NCBI RefSeq assembly: GCF_001938565.1
Contig: NZ_MSYM01000016.1
Span: 1 to 64,000, forward strand
Length of the DNA: 64,000 nt
Origin: Rhodoferax antarcticus ANT.BR
Lineage (GTDB): Bacteria > Pseudomonadota > Gammaproteobacteria > Burkholderiales > Burkholderiaceae_C
Reading direction: 5' to 3'
Below are positions 8,239-16,287 of the stretch, piece by piece. The notes below the pieces were generated by a model. That model did no database searches, was not told the origin of the DNA, and saw nothing but the letters and a program-made list of their open reading frames with translations. The position numbers were made by a program, and so were the translations under genes. Within the stretch, counting starts at the first letter, position 1. Each line of letters starts with the position of its first letter.

Positions 8239-8255
8239 TTGGCACGAAACTTGAT
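8239..8255 (+). promoter_or_regulatory. Sigma-54 promoter 1 (oxidase/sulfide dehydrogenase operon)
   Basis: TTGGCACGAAACTTGAT matches the -24/-12 consensus TTGGCACG-N4-TTGCW except for A in place of C at -12. It lies 84 nt before the ATG at 8340. Two other promoters here share the same TTGAT variant. Confidence 0.75.
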
Positions 8256-8339
8256 CTCTTAAGGGTACCAAGGCGGCTTTTCGGTACATCTCTGCGCAAA
8301 GTGGCAGTCCTTGGTCTTCAAATCGAGGACGATTAAGCC

Positions 8340-9740
8340 ATGGACATGATTGGGCTCTACCCTACCTGGTTGGAAACGACCGTGGGCAGCGGTTGGATAG
8401 TGGGGCTGATCGCCACCATCCACGTGCTTTTCTCACACACGTCAGTGGGTGCTGCCATTTTTTTCGCCTTTCTGGCCAATTACGCACACCGCAACAAACG
8501 GCCTGACCTGCTGGAATTCATCCGGCGTTATGGCTTGTTTTTACTGGTTTTTAGTTATGTTTTGGGGTCGATCACTGGCCCCGGCATCTGGTACTCCACC
8601 ACGGTGGCCAGCCCGCGTGGCATTTCTGCGCTGATTCATAGCTTTGTCTGGATGTGGGCCACCGAGTGGGTGTTTTTTGTGATCGAGGTGGTTGGCGTCT
8701 ACATGCTGGTTTACCTGGCCAGCAAGGTTGACGGTAAAACCTATCTCAAGCTTTCCATCATCTTCGGTCTCACCAGTTACACCACCATGCTGGTGATTGT
8801 TGGCATTCTGAGCTTCATGATGTGGCCGGGCAAGCAGGACTGGTATGAGCAGGGCGGTGTGCTCAGCGCCTTTTACGGCCCCAACACGTTTGCCCAACTG
8901 GGTATGCGTACCGCCTTCATGTTCACCATGACGGCTGTGGTGGGTGGCATTGTGGCGGCGCGGTTTAAAGACCCGCAGTTCAAGAAAGACGTCGCCGGCA
9001 AGCTCGCTTGGCTGGGCATTGGCTCAACCGCGATGGGTGTGGCCATGTTCCAGTGGTACCTTAGCACTTTGCCTGAAACTGCCTTGCTGGTGCTGGAAAA
9101 CCGCTTGCCAGACTGGTTCAGACCCGGTGTGATCAGCATCTTGGTGGGTGTGGGGGCCTATTTTGCGATGACGCTGTTGCGCCCCAAGACGCTGGTGGTG
9201 GGGGGTGCCTGGGCCATGACTGTGGCGGTGCTGGTGTTTGGCCTCTGGCCGGAAGAAGTCACCCGCGAATCCATTCGCAAGCCGTGGGTGGCAGGACAGT
9301 ATTTGTACTCCAATCAGGTGATCGGCCGCGATGTACCCGGCATGGGCATCAAGTCTGAGATCCCTAACATTGAGGCGCATGGCTTCATGAAAACCATGGT
9401 TTTCATGCCTGACAAGCTGCGCACCATATCCGACAGCAACCGCCTGGAAGCGGGCAGGGTGTTGGCGCTGGCTACTTGCTCCAACTGCCACTCGCTTACC
9501 AACACGGGTATGAGGCCTTTGAAGAACTACTTCACCGCCAGCAGCACCACGCTTGAAATTGCCGAGTACTTGCAGGCAGCCCTGTCCAGCGGCAACACGC
9601 TGTACATGCCGCAAATTCCGCTCAAAGACGATGAGGCCATGGCCCTGGCCACCTACATCAGTTCTCTGAACGGTGTGCAGCCATTGCAAACCGCTTTGAC
9701 CGCTCCGGCAGTTTTACCCACCACGGTGGCCAAGGAGTAA
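8340..9740 (+). CDS. Cytochrome bd-like oxidase subunit fused to cytochrome c domain
   Basis: A 466-residue membrane protein. Residues 1-300 form about eight to nine spans resembling CydA: an early heme-ligand His in IHVLFSHTSVG (residue 28) and a TEWVFFVIE helix whose two Glu recall the Glu pair near heme d. After the last span a periplasmic domain carries heme-c motif CSNCH at 380-384. CydA-like subunits with added heme c form a separate branch of the bd superfamily (I believe the OR-C group), so electrons probably arrive from a c-type cytochrome rather than quinol. It is first in a five-gene operon behind a sigma-54 promoter. Oxygen as acceptor is inferred; the long Q-loop is not evident. 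Confidence 0.8.
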   Translation: MDMIGLYPTWLETTVGSGWIVGLIATIHVLFSHTSVGAAIFFAFLANYAHRNKRPDLLEFIRRYGLFLLVFSYVLGSITGPGIWYSTTVASPRGISALIHSFVWMWATEWVFFVIEVVGVYMLVYLASKVDGKTYLKLSIIFGLTSYTTMLVIVGILSFMMWPGKQDWYEQGGVLSAFYGPNTFAQLGMRTAFMFTMTAVVGGIVAARFKDPQFKKDVAGKLAWLGIGSTAMGVAMFQWYLSTLPETALLVLENRLPDWFRPGVISILVGVGAYFAMTLLRPKTLVVGGAWAMTVAVLVFGLWPEEVTRESIRKPWVAGQYLYSNQVIGRDVPGMGIKSEIPNIEAHGFMKTMVFMPDKLRTISDSNRLEAGRVLALATCSNCHSLTNTGMRPLKNYFTASSTTLEIAEYLQAALSSGNTLYMPQIPLKDDEAMALATYISSLNGVQPLQTALTAPAVLPTTVAKE

Positions 9741-9744
9741 GACC

Positions 9745-10968
9745 ATGAATACAGAAATGCTTTACGCCTTGCGCGACCCTGCTGGTGTCCCCTCGCACCC
9801 GATAGTTTTCCTAGTGCTGGGGGTGATCACCTTCGCACTGCACATGGCAGCGGTGCAGGTCATGCTGGGTGCCGGTGTGCTGACCTTGCGCGGTGCCTTC
9901 AGTGCCGAGCGCTATTGGCGCCGGCTGGCTGCAACCATGCTGACCACGGCCAAGATAGCTGTGTCGGTGGCGATCGTGGTTGGCGTGGCGCCGCTGCTGT
10001 TTGTGCAAGTGGTGTATGACCCCTTTTGGTACACGTCGAACGTGCTGTCGGCCTGGTGGGTGATTGGCTTCATCTTGCTGCTGATTGCAGGCTATATCTC
10101 AATGTATGTTTTTTACTGGAAAAACCATGACATTGAGGCGGATGGTGGCCGCGGCGGCATCTGGATGGTGGCCTCGCTGGCGTTGCTGCTGAGTGTGGGT
10201 TTCATCGTGCACAGCCTGACCAACCAAATGCTGTTTCCCGAGAGCTGGATGAGCTGGTATGCGCCAAATGGTGTGGTGCAGCCCGACGGGAAGTCTTTGC
10301 ACTATTGGAATCTGCCCCGCTTTGGCTTCTTCATCGCGCTGTCAATACCGGTGGTGGGCGCCTGGATTTTTGCTTACCGGCGCTATCTGCAGGCCAGCGA
10401 CCAGCCGGATGCCGCTTACCTGGCTTGGCTGGCCCCGCTGGCGCAAAAGCTGATGCTTATCGGTGGTGTGGTGTCGCTGGTGTTTGGTGCAGTTTGGATG
10501 GCGACTTTGCCTGAGAAGATGGCCTGGTTTGCCATCTCGCCCTGGAGCTTCATCGCGCTGCTGGCGCTATTGGCTACGGTGGCTACGCCGCTGTTGCTCA
10601 AAGGCAGGCTGGATCAGGGTTACTGGGGCTACGCCATCTTTGGCGTGGGTGCTGTGGCGCTGATTGTGGTGGGTGCCATGCGTGAGGTGTTGCGTTATGT
10701 GACGCTGGTCGGCGCGCATGGTTATGACGCGCTGGACTACCGCGTCAACATGGATTGGTTCAGCAATGTGATGTTTTTCAGTACCTTTCTGGTGCTGGGC
10801 GGTGTCACGCTGGGTTACCTCATCGCCGTGGCCTGGCAGGCTGGGCAAACCAAGGGTATTTACACCCCTAGCCCGACGCTCAACCGCCTGGGCAGCCTGT
10901 CGGTTGGCCTGCTGGTGGTGTGGACGGTGGTGTATTTCGCTGTTGGCTTCTTTGTGTGGGCCCGTTGA
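9745..10968 (+). CDS. Second membrane subunit of the bd-like oxidase
   Basis: A 407-residue membrane protein with about ten spans, beginning 4 bp after the previous stop, with AAGGAG as ribosome-binding site. A membrane histidine occurs in FALHMAAVQVML near residue 32, and NHDIEADGG forms a loop after the third or fourth span. There is no heme-c motif. Position and size suggest the partner subunit of the upstream bd-like protein, analogous to CydB or CydA'. Assignment rests mostly on context, since I recognise no strong family motif. A role as quinone- or heme-binding subunit is possible. Confidence 0.65.
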   Translation: MNTEMLYALRDPAGVPSHPIVFLVLGVITFALHMAAVQVMLGAGVLTLRGAFSAERYWRRLAATMLTTAKIAVSVAIVVGVAPLLFVQVVYDPFWYTSNVLSAWWVIGFILLLIAGYISMYVFYWKNHDIEADGGRGGIWMVASLALLLSVGFIVHSLTNQMLFPESWMSWYAPNGVVQPDGKSLHYWNLPRFGFFIALSIPVVGAWIFAYRRYLQASDQPDAAYLAWLAPLAQKLMLIGGVVSLVFGAVWMATLPEKMAWFAISPWSFIALLALLATVATPLLLKGRLDQGYWGYAIFGVGAVALIVVGAMREVLRYVTLVGAHGYDALDYRVNMDWFSNVMFFSTFLVLGGVTLGYLIAVAWQAGQTKGIYTPSPTLNRLGSLSVGLLVVWTVVYFAVGFFVWAR

Positions 10969-10970
10969 TC

Positions 10971-11396
10971 ATGAAAAAACCTTTCTCATCCTGGCTGGGC
11001 GCGGGTGTGCTGACCGCAGGCGCGCTGGCAGTGGCGCTGGTGCAAGCCTCTAATGCTTCTGAGCCAAAAGTGCCTTTAGCCCTTAGTATGCAAAGGCTAG
11101 CAGCTACAAAAACAATAACAGAGCCAGCAGCGTCTACCGTTGTGGCCGGTGAGGCGATGGCGCATAGCTGTGCGGGCTGTCACGGTACGTTGGGTCGCCT
11201 GGGCGACGAGTATTTCATGCCCTTGGCGGGCATGCCGCAGGGGCAATTTGTGCGCACTATGGTGGACTTTCGCGAAGGCAAGCGCCCTGGCACCCTGATG
11301 GGCCTTGTGGCCCATGCTTTCAGCGACGCTGAACTCAAGGCTATGGCCGTCTATTTTGCGGCGGTGAAACCGCTACCCGAAGGAGTCAAGCCATGA
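10971..11396 (+). CDS. Monoheme c-type cytochrome
   Basis: A 141-residue exported cytochrome c. The ATG at 10971 is 2 bp after the previous stop; an upstream in-frame start at 10920 would overlap that gene and break the signal peptide. A signal peptide spans about residues 1-24. The heme motif CAGCH is at 67-71, with a likely axial Met in FMPLAGMPQG. It resembles class I c553/FccA-like domains and could carry electrons from FccAB to the oxidase. A CTAG-type repeat (11071-11112) encodes much of the linker between signal peptide and heme domain. The 3' end overlaps fccB by ATGA. Confidence 0.88.
   Translation: MKKPFSSWLGAGVLTAGALAVALVQASNASEPKVPLALSMQRLAATKTITEPAASTVVAGEAMAHSCAGCHGTLGRLGDEYFMPLAGMPQGQFVRTMVDFREGKRPGTLMGLVAHAFSDAELKAMAVYFAAVKPLPEGVKP
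11071..11112 (+). repeat. CTAG-type repeat inside the cytochrome c gene
   Basis: The segment TGCCTTTAGCCCTTAGTATG followed by CAAAGGCTAGCAGCTACAAA keeps the layout of the intergenic repeats. It encodes a linker of about 14 residues, in frame. Confidence 0.75.
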
Positions 11397-12754
11397 GCCC
11401 CCTGAACTTGTCACGTCGCCAATGGTTGGCTGCCAGTGCCGGGCTCCTGTCTGCTGCTGCCTGGCCGCTTTGGGCGCAAACGCCCGCAACGTCTGCCAAA
11501 GGCGCGCGCATTGTCATCATTGGTGGCGGCGTTGGCGGTGCCACAGCCGCTAAATATCTGAAGATATTTGACCCGAGTCTGCGGGTAACCGTGATCGAGA
11601 AAAACCGCACCTACATTCGCGCCTACGGATCCAGCGAGGTGCTGAACCAACACAGCAGCATGGACGAGCTCAACGTGAGTTACGACGCTTTGGCCAGCCG
11701 TTACGGCGTCAACTTCGTATTTGACACCGTCACCGGGTTCGATCCGCAAGCACGCACTGTCAGCACAGCGGGCAAGCAAATCCTGACCTATGACCGGCTG
11801 ATCGTCTCGCCTGGCATCCAATTACTGTATGACGCCTATGCCGGCTACAGCGAGGCGGTGGCCAACACTGCTGTGCCCTCTGGCTGGATTCCTGGTGCGC
11901 AAACCGCGCTGTTGGCTAAACAGTTGCAAGGTATGCGCCAGGGTGGCACCTTTGTCATGGCCGCGCCGCCCAACCCCTACCGCTGCCCGCCCGGCCCTTA
12001 TGAGCGCCCAGCGCTGATGACCGAGTGGTTCATGAAACACAACCCCACCGCCAAAGTCATCATCGTCGACCCGAAAGACAGCTTTGTTACCGACCAGACC
12101 ATGATGCTGGGTTGGAACCGGCTTTACAACTTCAATCTGCCAGAAGACTACATCAAGGCCATGTCGCCAGAGGTCGAGATCAAGCAGCACGCCAAACCGG
12201 GCATGCTGAATTGGGTGCGCGGCAAGGACGGTGGCAGACCGCTGAGGGTTGATGGGAAAAACATGACCATCGAGATTGAGGCTGGCGTCATTCAGGCCGA
12301 TGTGATCAACGTCATTCCACCGATGAAAGCCGGCCAGATCGCCTTGACGCTTGGCCTGGCCGATAAGAACGGCTGGTGCCCGGTAGATCGGCGCAATTTT
12401 GCGTCCACGCTGCAGCCCAACGTGCATGTGATTGGTGATGCCAGCATTGCAGATGCCATGCCCAAGAGCGCTTTCGCTGCCAACACCCAAGCCAAGGTGG
12501 CGGCCCGCGCCATCATCGAAGAGCTGGCGGGCCGCCCCGCGCCTGAGCCGTTCTGGGAGAACACCTGTTACGCCCTGGCTGGCAAAGACTACGGCTTGTT
12601 TGTTGCCGACGTTTTCAAGGTGGTCGAAGGCAAGATAGCCCGCATCAACAAGGCGCGCTATTTGCCGCTGGAAGCTAGCGCGGCACAAATCAAGTTAGCT
12701 GCGCGCTACCAACAAGCTTGGTTGCGCACCTTCACCGATGACTGTTTCGCATAA
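11393..12754 (+). CDS. fccB: Flavocytochrome c sulfide dehydrogenase, flavoprotein subunit
   Basis: A 453-residue FAD enzyme that would oxidise sulfide to sulfane sulfur in the periplasm and pass electrons to the cytochrome subunit. A Tat signal (SRRQWLAASAG) opens the protein. The FAD-binding IVIIGGGVGGATAAKYL lies near residues 39-55. Both redox cysteines of the family can be placed: one in YRCPPGPYERP (near residue 201), the other in ENTCYALAGKDYG near the C-terminus, equivalent to Cys161 and Cys337 of the Allochromatium enzyme. The second FAD loop is HVIGDASIADAMPKS. The start has AAGGAG upstream. SoxF is a close relative, but the diheme partner next door favours FccB. Confidence 0.93.
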   Translation: MSPLNLSRRQWLAASAGLLSAAAWPLWAQTPATSAKGARIVIIGGGVGGATAAKYLKIFDPSLRVTVIEKNRTYIRAYGSSEVLNQHSSMDELNVSYDALASRYGVNFVFDTVTGFDPQARTVSTAGKQILTYDRLIVSPGIQLLYDAYAGYSEAVANTAVPSGWIPGAQTALLAKQLQGMRQGGTFVMAAPPNPYRCPPGPYERPALMTEWFMKHNPTAKVIIVDPKDSFVTDQTMMLGWNRLYNFNLPEDYIKAMSPEVEIKQHAKPGMLNWVRGKDGGRPLRVDGKNMTIEIEAGVIQADVINVIPPMKAGQIALTLGLADKNGWCPVDRRNFASTLQPNVHVIGDASIADAMPKSAFAANTQAKVAARAIIEELAGRPAPEPFWENTCYALAGKDYGLFVADVFKVVEGKIARINKARYLPLEASAAQIKLAARYQQAWLRTFTDDCFA

Positions 12755-12762
12755 GGTCCACC

Positions 12763-13515
12763 ATGAAGACATGCACATTTCACCGCGCAACCACGCTGGC
12801 CCTGATCTGCTTGGTCAGCGCGGTTAGCCTTCCCGCTTTTGCCAGCGCAGCGGCGCATGAAGCCCCCGTTGTTGTCAAGTGGACACCTGGCACTCTGCGC
12901 AATGCGTTGACAGCCTTGCCCACAGGCAACCCTGACGCTGGCAAGAAGGTGCACGATGAGCTGTTTTGCGCCTCTTGCCACGGCCCTGCTGGTGTGGCAC
13001 CGACGCAAAACTGGCCGCATCTGGCAGGCCAAAAATCTGCCTACACCGCCAAAATGATGCTCGACTATCAAGACAAACGCCGTCTGGAAGGCAGGCGTGC
13101 CGAAATGATGCACGACATTGCCGTGATGTTGAGCCCGCAGCAAATTGCTGATGTCGCCGCTTTTTATGCGGTGCAAAGCCCGCCTACAGACGACGGTACG
13201 CCGCGGCCGCGAGGCATTGCCGCGCCGAAGGACGTGCCCGCCACCACCCTGGTACGCCGGGGCGACAAAACCCGATTGATTACCCCATGCGCTAGCTGCC
13301 ATGGTGTGGTGGGGCAGGGCGGCAAGCTGGAAGCCTCGGCGCTCGCCGGGCAAAACCCGCTGTATTTTGTGCGCACCATGCTCGACTTTCAGGGCGGCAC
13401 GCGGCATAACGACAGCATCAAGGGGATGAGTTTGTTTGCCAAAAAACTCAGCCGCAGCGAGATTGAAGCGCTGGCTATCTATTACGCTGATTTGCCGGTG
13501 ACACGCACCAAGTGA
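12763..13515 (+). CDS. fccA: Flavocytochrome c sulfide dehydrogenase, diheme cytochrome subunit
   Basis: A 250-residue exported diheme cytochrome c with a signal peptide over residues 1-28. It has two similar c-type domains: the first with CASCH at 69-73, the second with CASCH at 176-180. Candidate axial Met residues follow each (in KMMLDY and RTMLDF). The tandem cytochrome c fold, and its place 8 bp after fccB, fit FccA, which takes electrons from the flavin and passes them to soluble cytochrome c. A c4-type cytochrome is the alternative. It is last in the sigma-54 operon; no terminator hairpin is evident. Confidence 0.88.
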   Translation: MKTCTFHRATTLALICLVSAVSLPAFASAAAHEAPVVVKWTPGTLRNALTALPTGNPDAGKKVHDELFCASCHGPAGVAPTQNWPHLAGQKSAYTAKMMLDYQDKRRLEGRRAEMMHDIAVMLSPQQIADVAAFYAVQSPPTDDGTPRPRGIAAPKDVPATTLVRRGDKTRLITPCASCHGVVGQGGKLEASALAGQNPLYFVRTMLDFQGGTRHNDSIKGMSLFAKKLSRSEIEALAIYYADLPVTRTK

Positions 13516-13623
13516 CTGATAAAAATTTGTCGCAATGCTGTCATAAAGCTTCGCGCTATCGCCGTCATAGAAACATGCGATTCCACAGACGTGCAAACGT
13601 CTCTAGAATCAACTCATCAACGA

Positions 13624-13647
13624 AATCAATCGATTGATTCAAATCAA
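13624..13647. promoter_or_regulatory. Overlapping palindromes: 16-bp perfect palindrome and perfect FNR-type box
   Basis: AATCAATCGATTGATT (13624-13639) is a perfect palindrome. Overlapping it, TTGATTCAAATCAA (13634-13647) matches the FNR/ANR/DNR consensus TTGAT-N4-ATCAA exactly. The box centre is 34 bp from the peroxiredoxin ATG, too near for ordinary activation at -41.5 unless the leader is very short, so repression or coincidence is possible. Confidence 0.5.
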
Positions 13648-13674
13648 TAGTTTATTAACCACTGGAGTTCTTTT

Positions 13675-14313
13675 ATGGAAAACACTGTCGGCTTCCCCCA
13701 ACTCAACGCCCGCGCTCCCGAGTTCAACGCGGTCACCACCTCTGGCCAGCGCACCCTGGACGACTACCAAGGTAAGTGGCTGATTCTGTTCTCGCACCCG
13801 GCTGACTTCACGCCGGTGTGCACCACCGAGTTCATTGGCTTTGCCAAGCACTTTGACAAGTTCCAGTCGATGAATTGCGAACTGCTCGGTTTGTCGATTG
13901 ACAGCCTGTTCTCTCACCTGGCCTGGATGCGCAATATTCAGGAAAAGTTTGGCGTGACCATTCCGTTCCCGATCATTGAAGACATCAAGATGGATGTGGC
14001 CCGCGCCTACGGCATGATCCACCCCGGAGCGGCCGACACACAAGCCGTGCGCGCCACCTTCTTCATCGACCCCAAGGGCGTACTGCGCGCCATGGTGTAC
14101 TACCCAATGAGTAACGGCCGCAGCATTGAGGAATTTGTGCGCCTGCTGGAAGCCATGCAAACCAGCGATGCCAACAGTGTGGCCACCCCGGAAGGCTGGA
14201 CGCCGGGTTGCAAAGTGATCGTGCCCCCGCCCAAAACGGCCGCCGCGGCTGAAGCACGCGCCGGTGAGGGCTATGACACCACCGACTGGTACTACTCCAC
14301 CAAGTCGCTGTAA
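13675..14313 (+). CDS. 1-Cys peroxiredoxin (Prx6 type)
   Basis: A 212-residue cytosolic peroxiredoxin that reduces hydrogen peroxide, organic peroxides or peroxynitrite. The catalytic motif is PADFTPVCTTE, with the peroxidatic Cys at residue 49. The long C-terminal arm, with TPEGWTPGCKVIVPPP, is typical of the Prx6 subfamily; Cys in TPGCKV may act as an extra thiol. The ribosome-binding site CTGGAG precedes the ATG. It lies just after the sulfide oxidation operon, behind its own palindromic control region, and is followed by a strong terminator. Persulfide or peroxide defence during sulfide oxidation is a plausible role. Confidence 0.95.
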   Translation: MENTVGFPQLNARAPEFNAVTTSGQRTLDDYQGKWLILFSHPADFTPVCTTEFIGFAKHFDKFQSMNCELLGLSIDSLFSHLAWMRNIQEKFGVTIPFPIIEDIKMDVARAYGMIHPGAADTQAVRATFFIDPKGVLRAMVYYPMSNGRSIEEFVRLLEAMQTSDANSVATPEGWTPGCKVIVPPPKTAAAAEARAGEGYDTTDWYYSTKSL

Positions 14314-14325
14314 TTTCTAAACTGT

Positions 14326-14364
14326 GCAGGGGCTGCTTTTTTAAAGTGGCCCCTGCTTTTTTTT
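14326..14364 (+). terminator. Intrinsic terminator after the peroxiredoxin gene
   Basis: Perfect 8-bp arms GCAGGGGC (14326-14333) and GCCCCTGC (14349-14356) are followed by eight T. Confidence 0.92.
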
Positions 14365-14573
14365 GGCTTTTTTTTGAATCCGTGCAACTTGAGCCGTGAG
14401 AGATGACAGGGGGCATGGCGCGTTTTGTCATGCCTTCGGTGAAGGTGGTCATGCGTGCCAGGCAAATGCCCTTAGCCGAAGAAAACGGCGTGAGTTACTT
14501 CAAAATACCGACCAACTCGCTCTGAACCATCCGTGTTCAATGCCTCTATTGACCAACGACGAACCAATTCACC

Positions 14574-15107
14574 ATGACCAAAATTTCTTCGCGCCAAATC
14601 ACCCGCTGGCCCACTCTGCAACGCCAAGTTTCAGCCTGCGCTCTAGGCCTGATGCTGGCACTGGGTGTCACCCAACTCAGTCTGGCGCAAGCGCCAGCAC
14701 CCGTTGTCGTTGGTCAGGCTTTGCCCGCGCTCAACCTGAAAGACCAGCACGACAAGCCCTGGCAGATCAAGCCCAGCACGCGGCTGGTGATGTTTGCGGC
14801 AGGCCGCAAAGCTTCCAACCTGATGCAGGCTGTATTGCAAGCCCTGCCTAAAGACCAGTTGACGCGCAAGAACGCGGTGTACCTGGCCGACATGAGCAAA
14901 ATGCCTGGCTTCATCACCCGCACTTTTGCCTTGCCCACGCTGCGTGACATGCCCTACTTGATGGGTGTGTCATTGGACGAAACCACGCTGGCAGCGTGGC
15001 CGCGCCAGACTGATGCAGTCACGTTGATCGAGCTCGATCAAAAGGTGGTCAAGGGCATCCGTTATGTCACCACCGAGGCCGATCTGCGCGCTGCGCTGGA
15101 GCGCTAA
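14574..15107 (+). CDS. Exported thioredoxin-fold-like protein lacking active-site cysteines
   Basis: A 177-residue protein with a long signal peptide (about residues 1-39, ending in LSLAQA). The mature part opens with VVVGQALPALNLKDQHDKPW, as in thioredoxin-like and AhpC/TSA-like folds, followed by an RLVMFAAGRKASN strand where a CxxC would be expected. No cysteine remains in the mature part, so it is probably not a redox enzyme. I cannot name a family with confidence. It lies between the peroxiredoxin and the DsrE gene. Role unknown; chaperone or sulfur-carrier binding are guesses. Confidence 0.7.
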   Translation: MTKISSRQITRWPTLQRQVSACALGLMLALGVTQLSLAQAPAPVVVGQALPALNLKDQHDKPWQIKPSTRLVMFAAGRKASNLMQAVLQALPKDQLTRKNAVYLADMSKMPGFITRTFALPTLRDMPYLMGVSLDETTLAAWPRQTDAVTLIELDQKVVKGIRYVTTEADLRAALER

Positions 15108-15196
15108 ACCCACGCTGTACCGAGGTTGTGCGCCGCCTCTGGAGCGTCCGCGTGGCCTGGCGTGACTTTAGTCACCGTTACTCTCGGGGGTATGTG

Positions 15197-15231
15197 AGAT
15201 AGTCCAATTGGTCTTTTCAATTGGTCTATCT
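15197..15231. promoter_or_regulatory. 14-bp inverted repeat before the DsrE gene (operator or leader hairpin)
   Basis: AGATAGTCCAATTG (15197-15210) and CAATTGGTCTATCT (15218-15231) are inverted repeats with one mismatch and a 7-nt spacer. The right arm ends 4 nt before the CTGGAG ribosome-binding site. The repeat could be a repressor operator, or an RNA hairpin affecting translation. Confidence 0.65.
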
Positions 15232-15245
15232 ATCCTGGAGTTTGC

Positions 15246-15659
15246 ATGAAGAAATCTGCTTTTTTGGCTACCGCCTTGTTCACTGCCGCCGTCTCAGCCC
15301 AAGCGGGTGATTTATTTGTCTCTATCAACAGTGGCAGCGTGATGACCCAAGGCGCAGGTCTGGTGATTGCCTCTACAGCTGTTGAACAAAAAGCCAATGT
15401 GCGCATTTTGCTGTGTGACGCTGGTGGCGACATTGCCTTGACTGGCAAAGAAATGCCCACCCTCAAGCCGAAAAATGTGACGCCTCAGCAATTGCTGCAA
15501 GGCCTCATCAAGAACGGCGCCAAGGTAGAAGTGTGTGCCTTGTACCTGCCCAACACCGGTCATAAATCCACTGACCTGCTCACCGGCGTGACAGCCGCCA
15601 GCCCGGCTGATATCGCCGCCTATCTGCTCAAGCCGGCAGTGCAAACCCTGGCGTTCTAA
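15246..15659 (+). CDS. Exported DsrE/DsrF-family protein
   Basis: A 137-residue protein of the DsrE-like sulfur-carrier fold, with a signal peptide of about 20 residues (ending VSAQA). Two cysteines remain: one in RILLCDAGG and one in AKVEVCALYLPN, the latter at the position of the active-site Cys of TusD/DsrE. Cytosolic DsrE proteins carry sulfur as persulfide; a secreted form suggests handling sulfane sulfur in the periplasm, perhaps that made by FccAB. It is followed by a terminator and then an exported rhodanese. A strong inverted repeat covers its leader. Confidence 0.88.
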   Translation: MKKSAFLATALFTAAVSAQAGDLFVSINSGSVMTQGAGLVIASTAVEQKANVRILLCDAGGDIALTGKEMPTLKPKNVTPQQLLQGLIKNGAKVEVCALYLPNTGHKSTDLLTGVTAASPADIAAYLLKPAVQTLAF

Positions 15660-15678
15660 TCTCCCAAGCTGCCCCACG

Positions 15679-15711
15679 AACCCGCCGGACTTTGAAATGG
15701 CGGGTTTTTTT
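15679..15711 (+). terminator. Intrinsic terminator after the DsrE gene
   Basis: AACCCGCC (15679-15686) pairs with GGCGGGTT (15699-15706) and is followed by a T run to 15711. Confidence 0.92.
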
Positions 15712-15731
15712 GTCTGATCGTAAGGAAAAAT

Positions 15732-16283
15732 ATGATGAAACGCGTGTTGTTGGCAATGGCTCTGGGCTTGTCAGCCTTGGGTGCGCAGGCTGTGGAAATG
15801 GGTGCGAATGCCCAGGATGTTTACGCTGAAGTTCAAAAAGCAGATAGCAAGGTCCTGTTTGTGGATGTGCGTGATCCGTTAGAGATCATGTTTGTCGGCT
15901 TCACCGACGCGGTACACGTCAACATCCCGTTTCTGATGGTAGATAAAAACGCTTGGGAAGACAAACGCGGTGTCTTCAAGCTGAACCAAAACCCTGACTT
16001 TGTCGCACAAATCAAGTCGGCCTTGGAAAAGCGGGGCCTCGCCACGGATGCGGAAGTCATCACCATGTGCCGCTCAGGAAGCGAACGTGGCGAACCCAGT
16101 GCCGCTTTTCTACGCGCCAACGGTTTTCCCAACGCGCGATATGTGATCCATGGCTTTCAAGGCGCCGCGCTAAAAGACGGCCCGCAAGCAGGCTTTCGTT
16201 TGCAAAACGGTTGGCAGAACTCAGGCCTGCCTTGGAGCGCGAAGATGAACCCGGCCAAGATGTACCGCACCGACCTCAAGTAA
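15732..16283 (+). CDS. Periplasmic rhodanese-like sulfurtransferase
   Basis: A 183-residue single-domain rhodanese with a signal peptide (residues 1-20, ending LGAQA). The catalytic loop is CRSGSERGEPSA near residue 111; the usual start of the fold is seen in VLFVDVRDPLEIMF. Rhodaneses move sulfane sulfur between thiols or to cyanide. Export places it with the DsrE protein and FccAB, where sulfane sulfur would be formed. The start is ATGATG at 15732, just after the DsrE terminator, with TAAGGA as ribosome-binding site. It converges on the MBL gene with 4 bp between the stops. Confidence 0.92.
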   Translation: MMKRVLLAMALGLSALGAQAVEMGANAQDVYAEVQKADSKVLFVDVRDPLEIMFVGFTDAVHVNIPFLMVDKNAWEDKRGVFKLNQNPDFVAQIKSALEKRGLATDAEVITMCRSGSERGEPSAAFLRANGFPNARYVIHGFQGAALKDGPQAGFRLQNGWQNSGLPWSAKMNPAKMYRTDLK

Positions 16284-16287
16284 GTCC

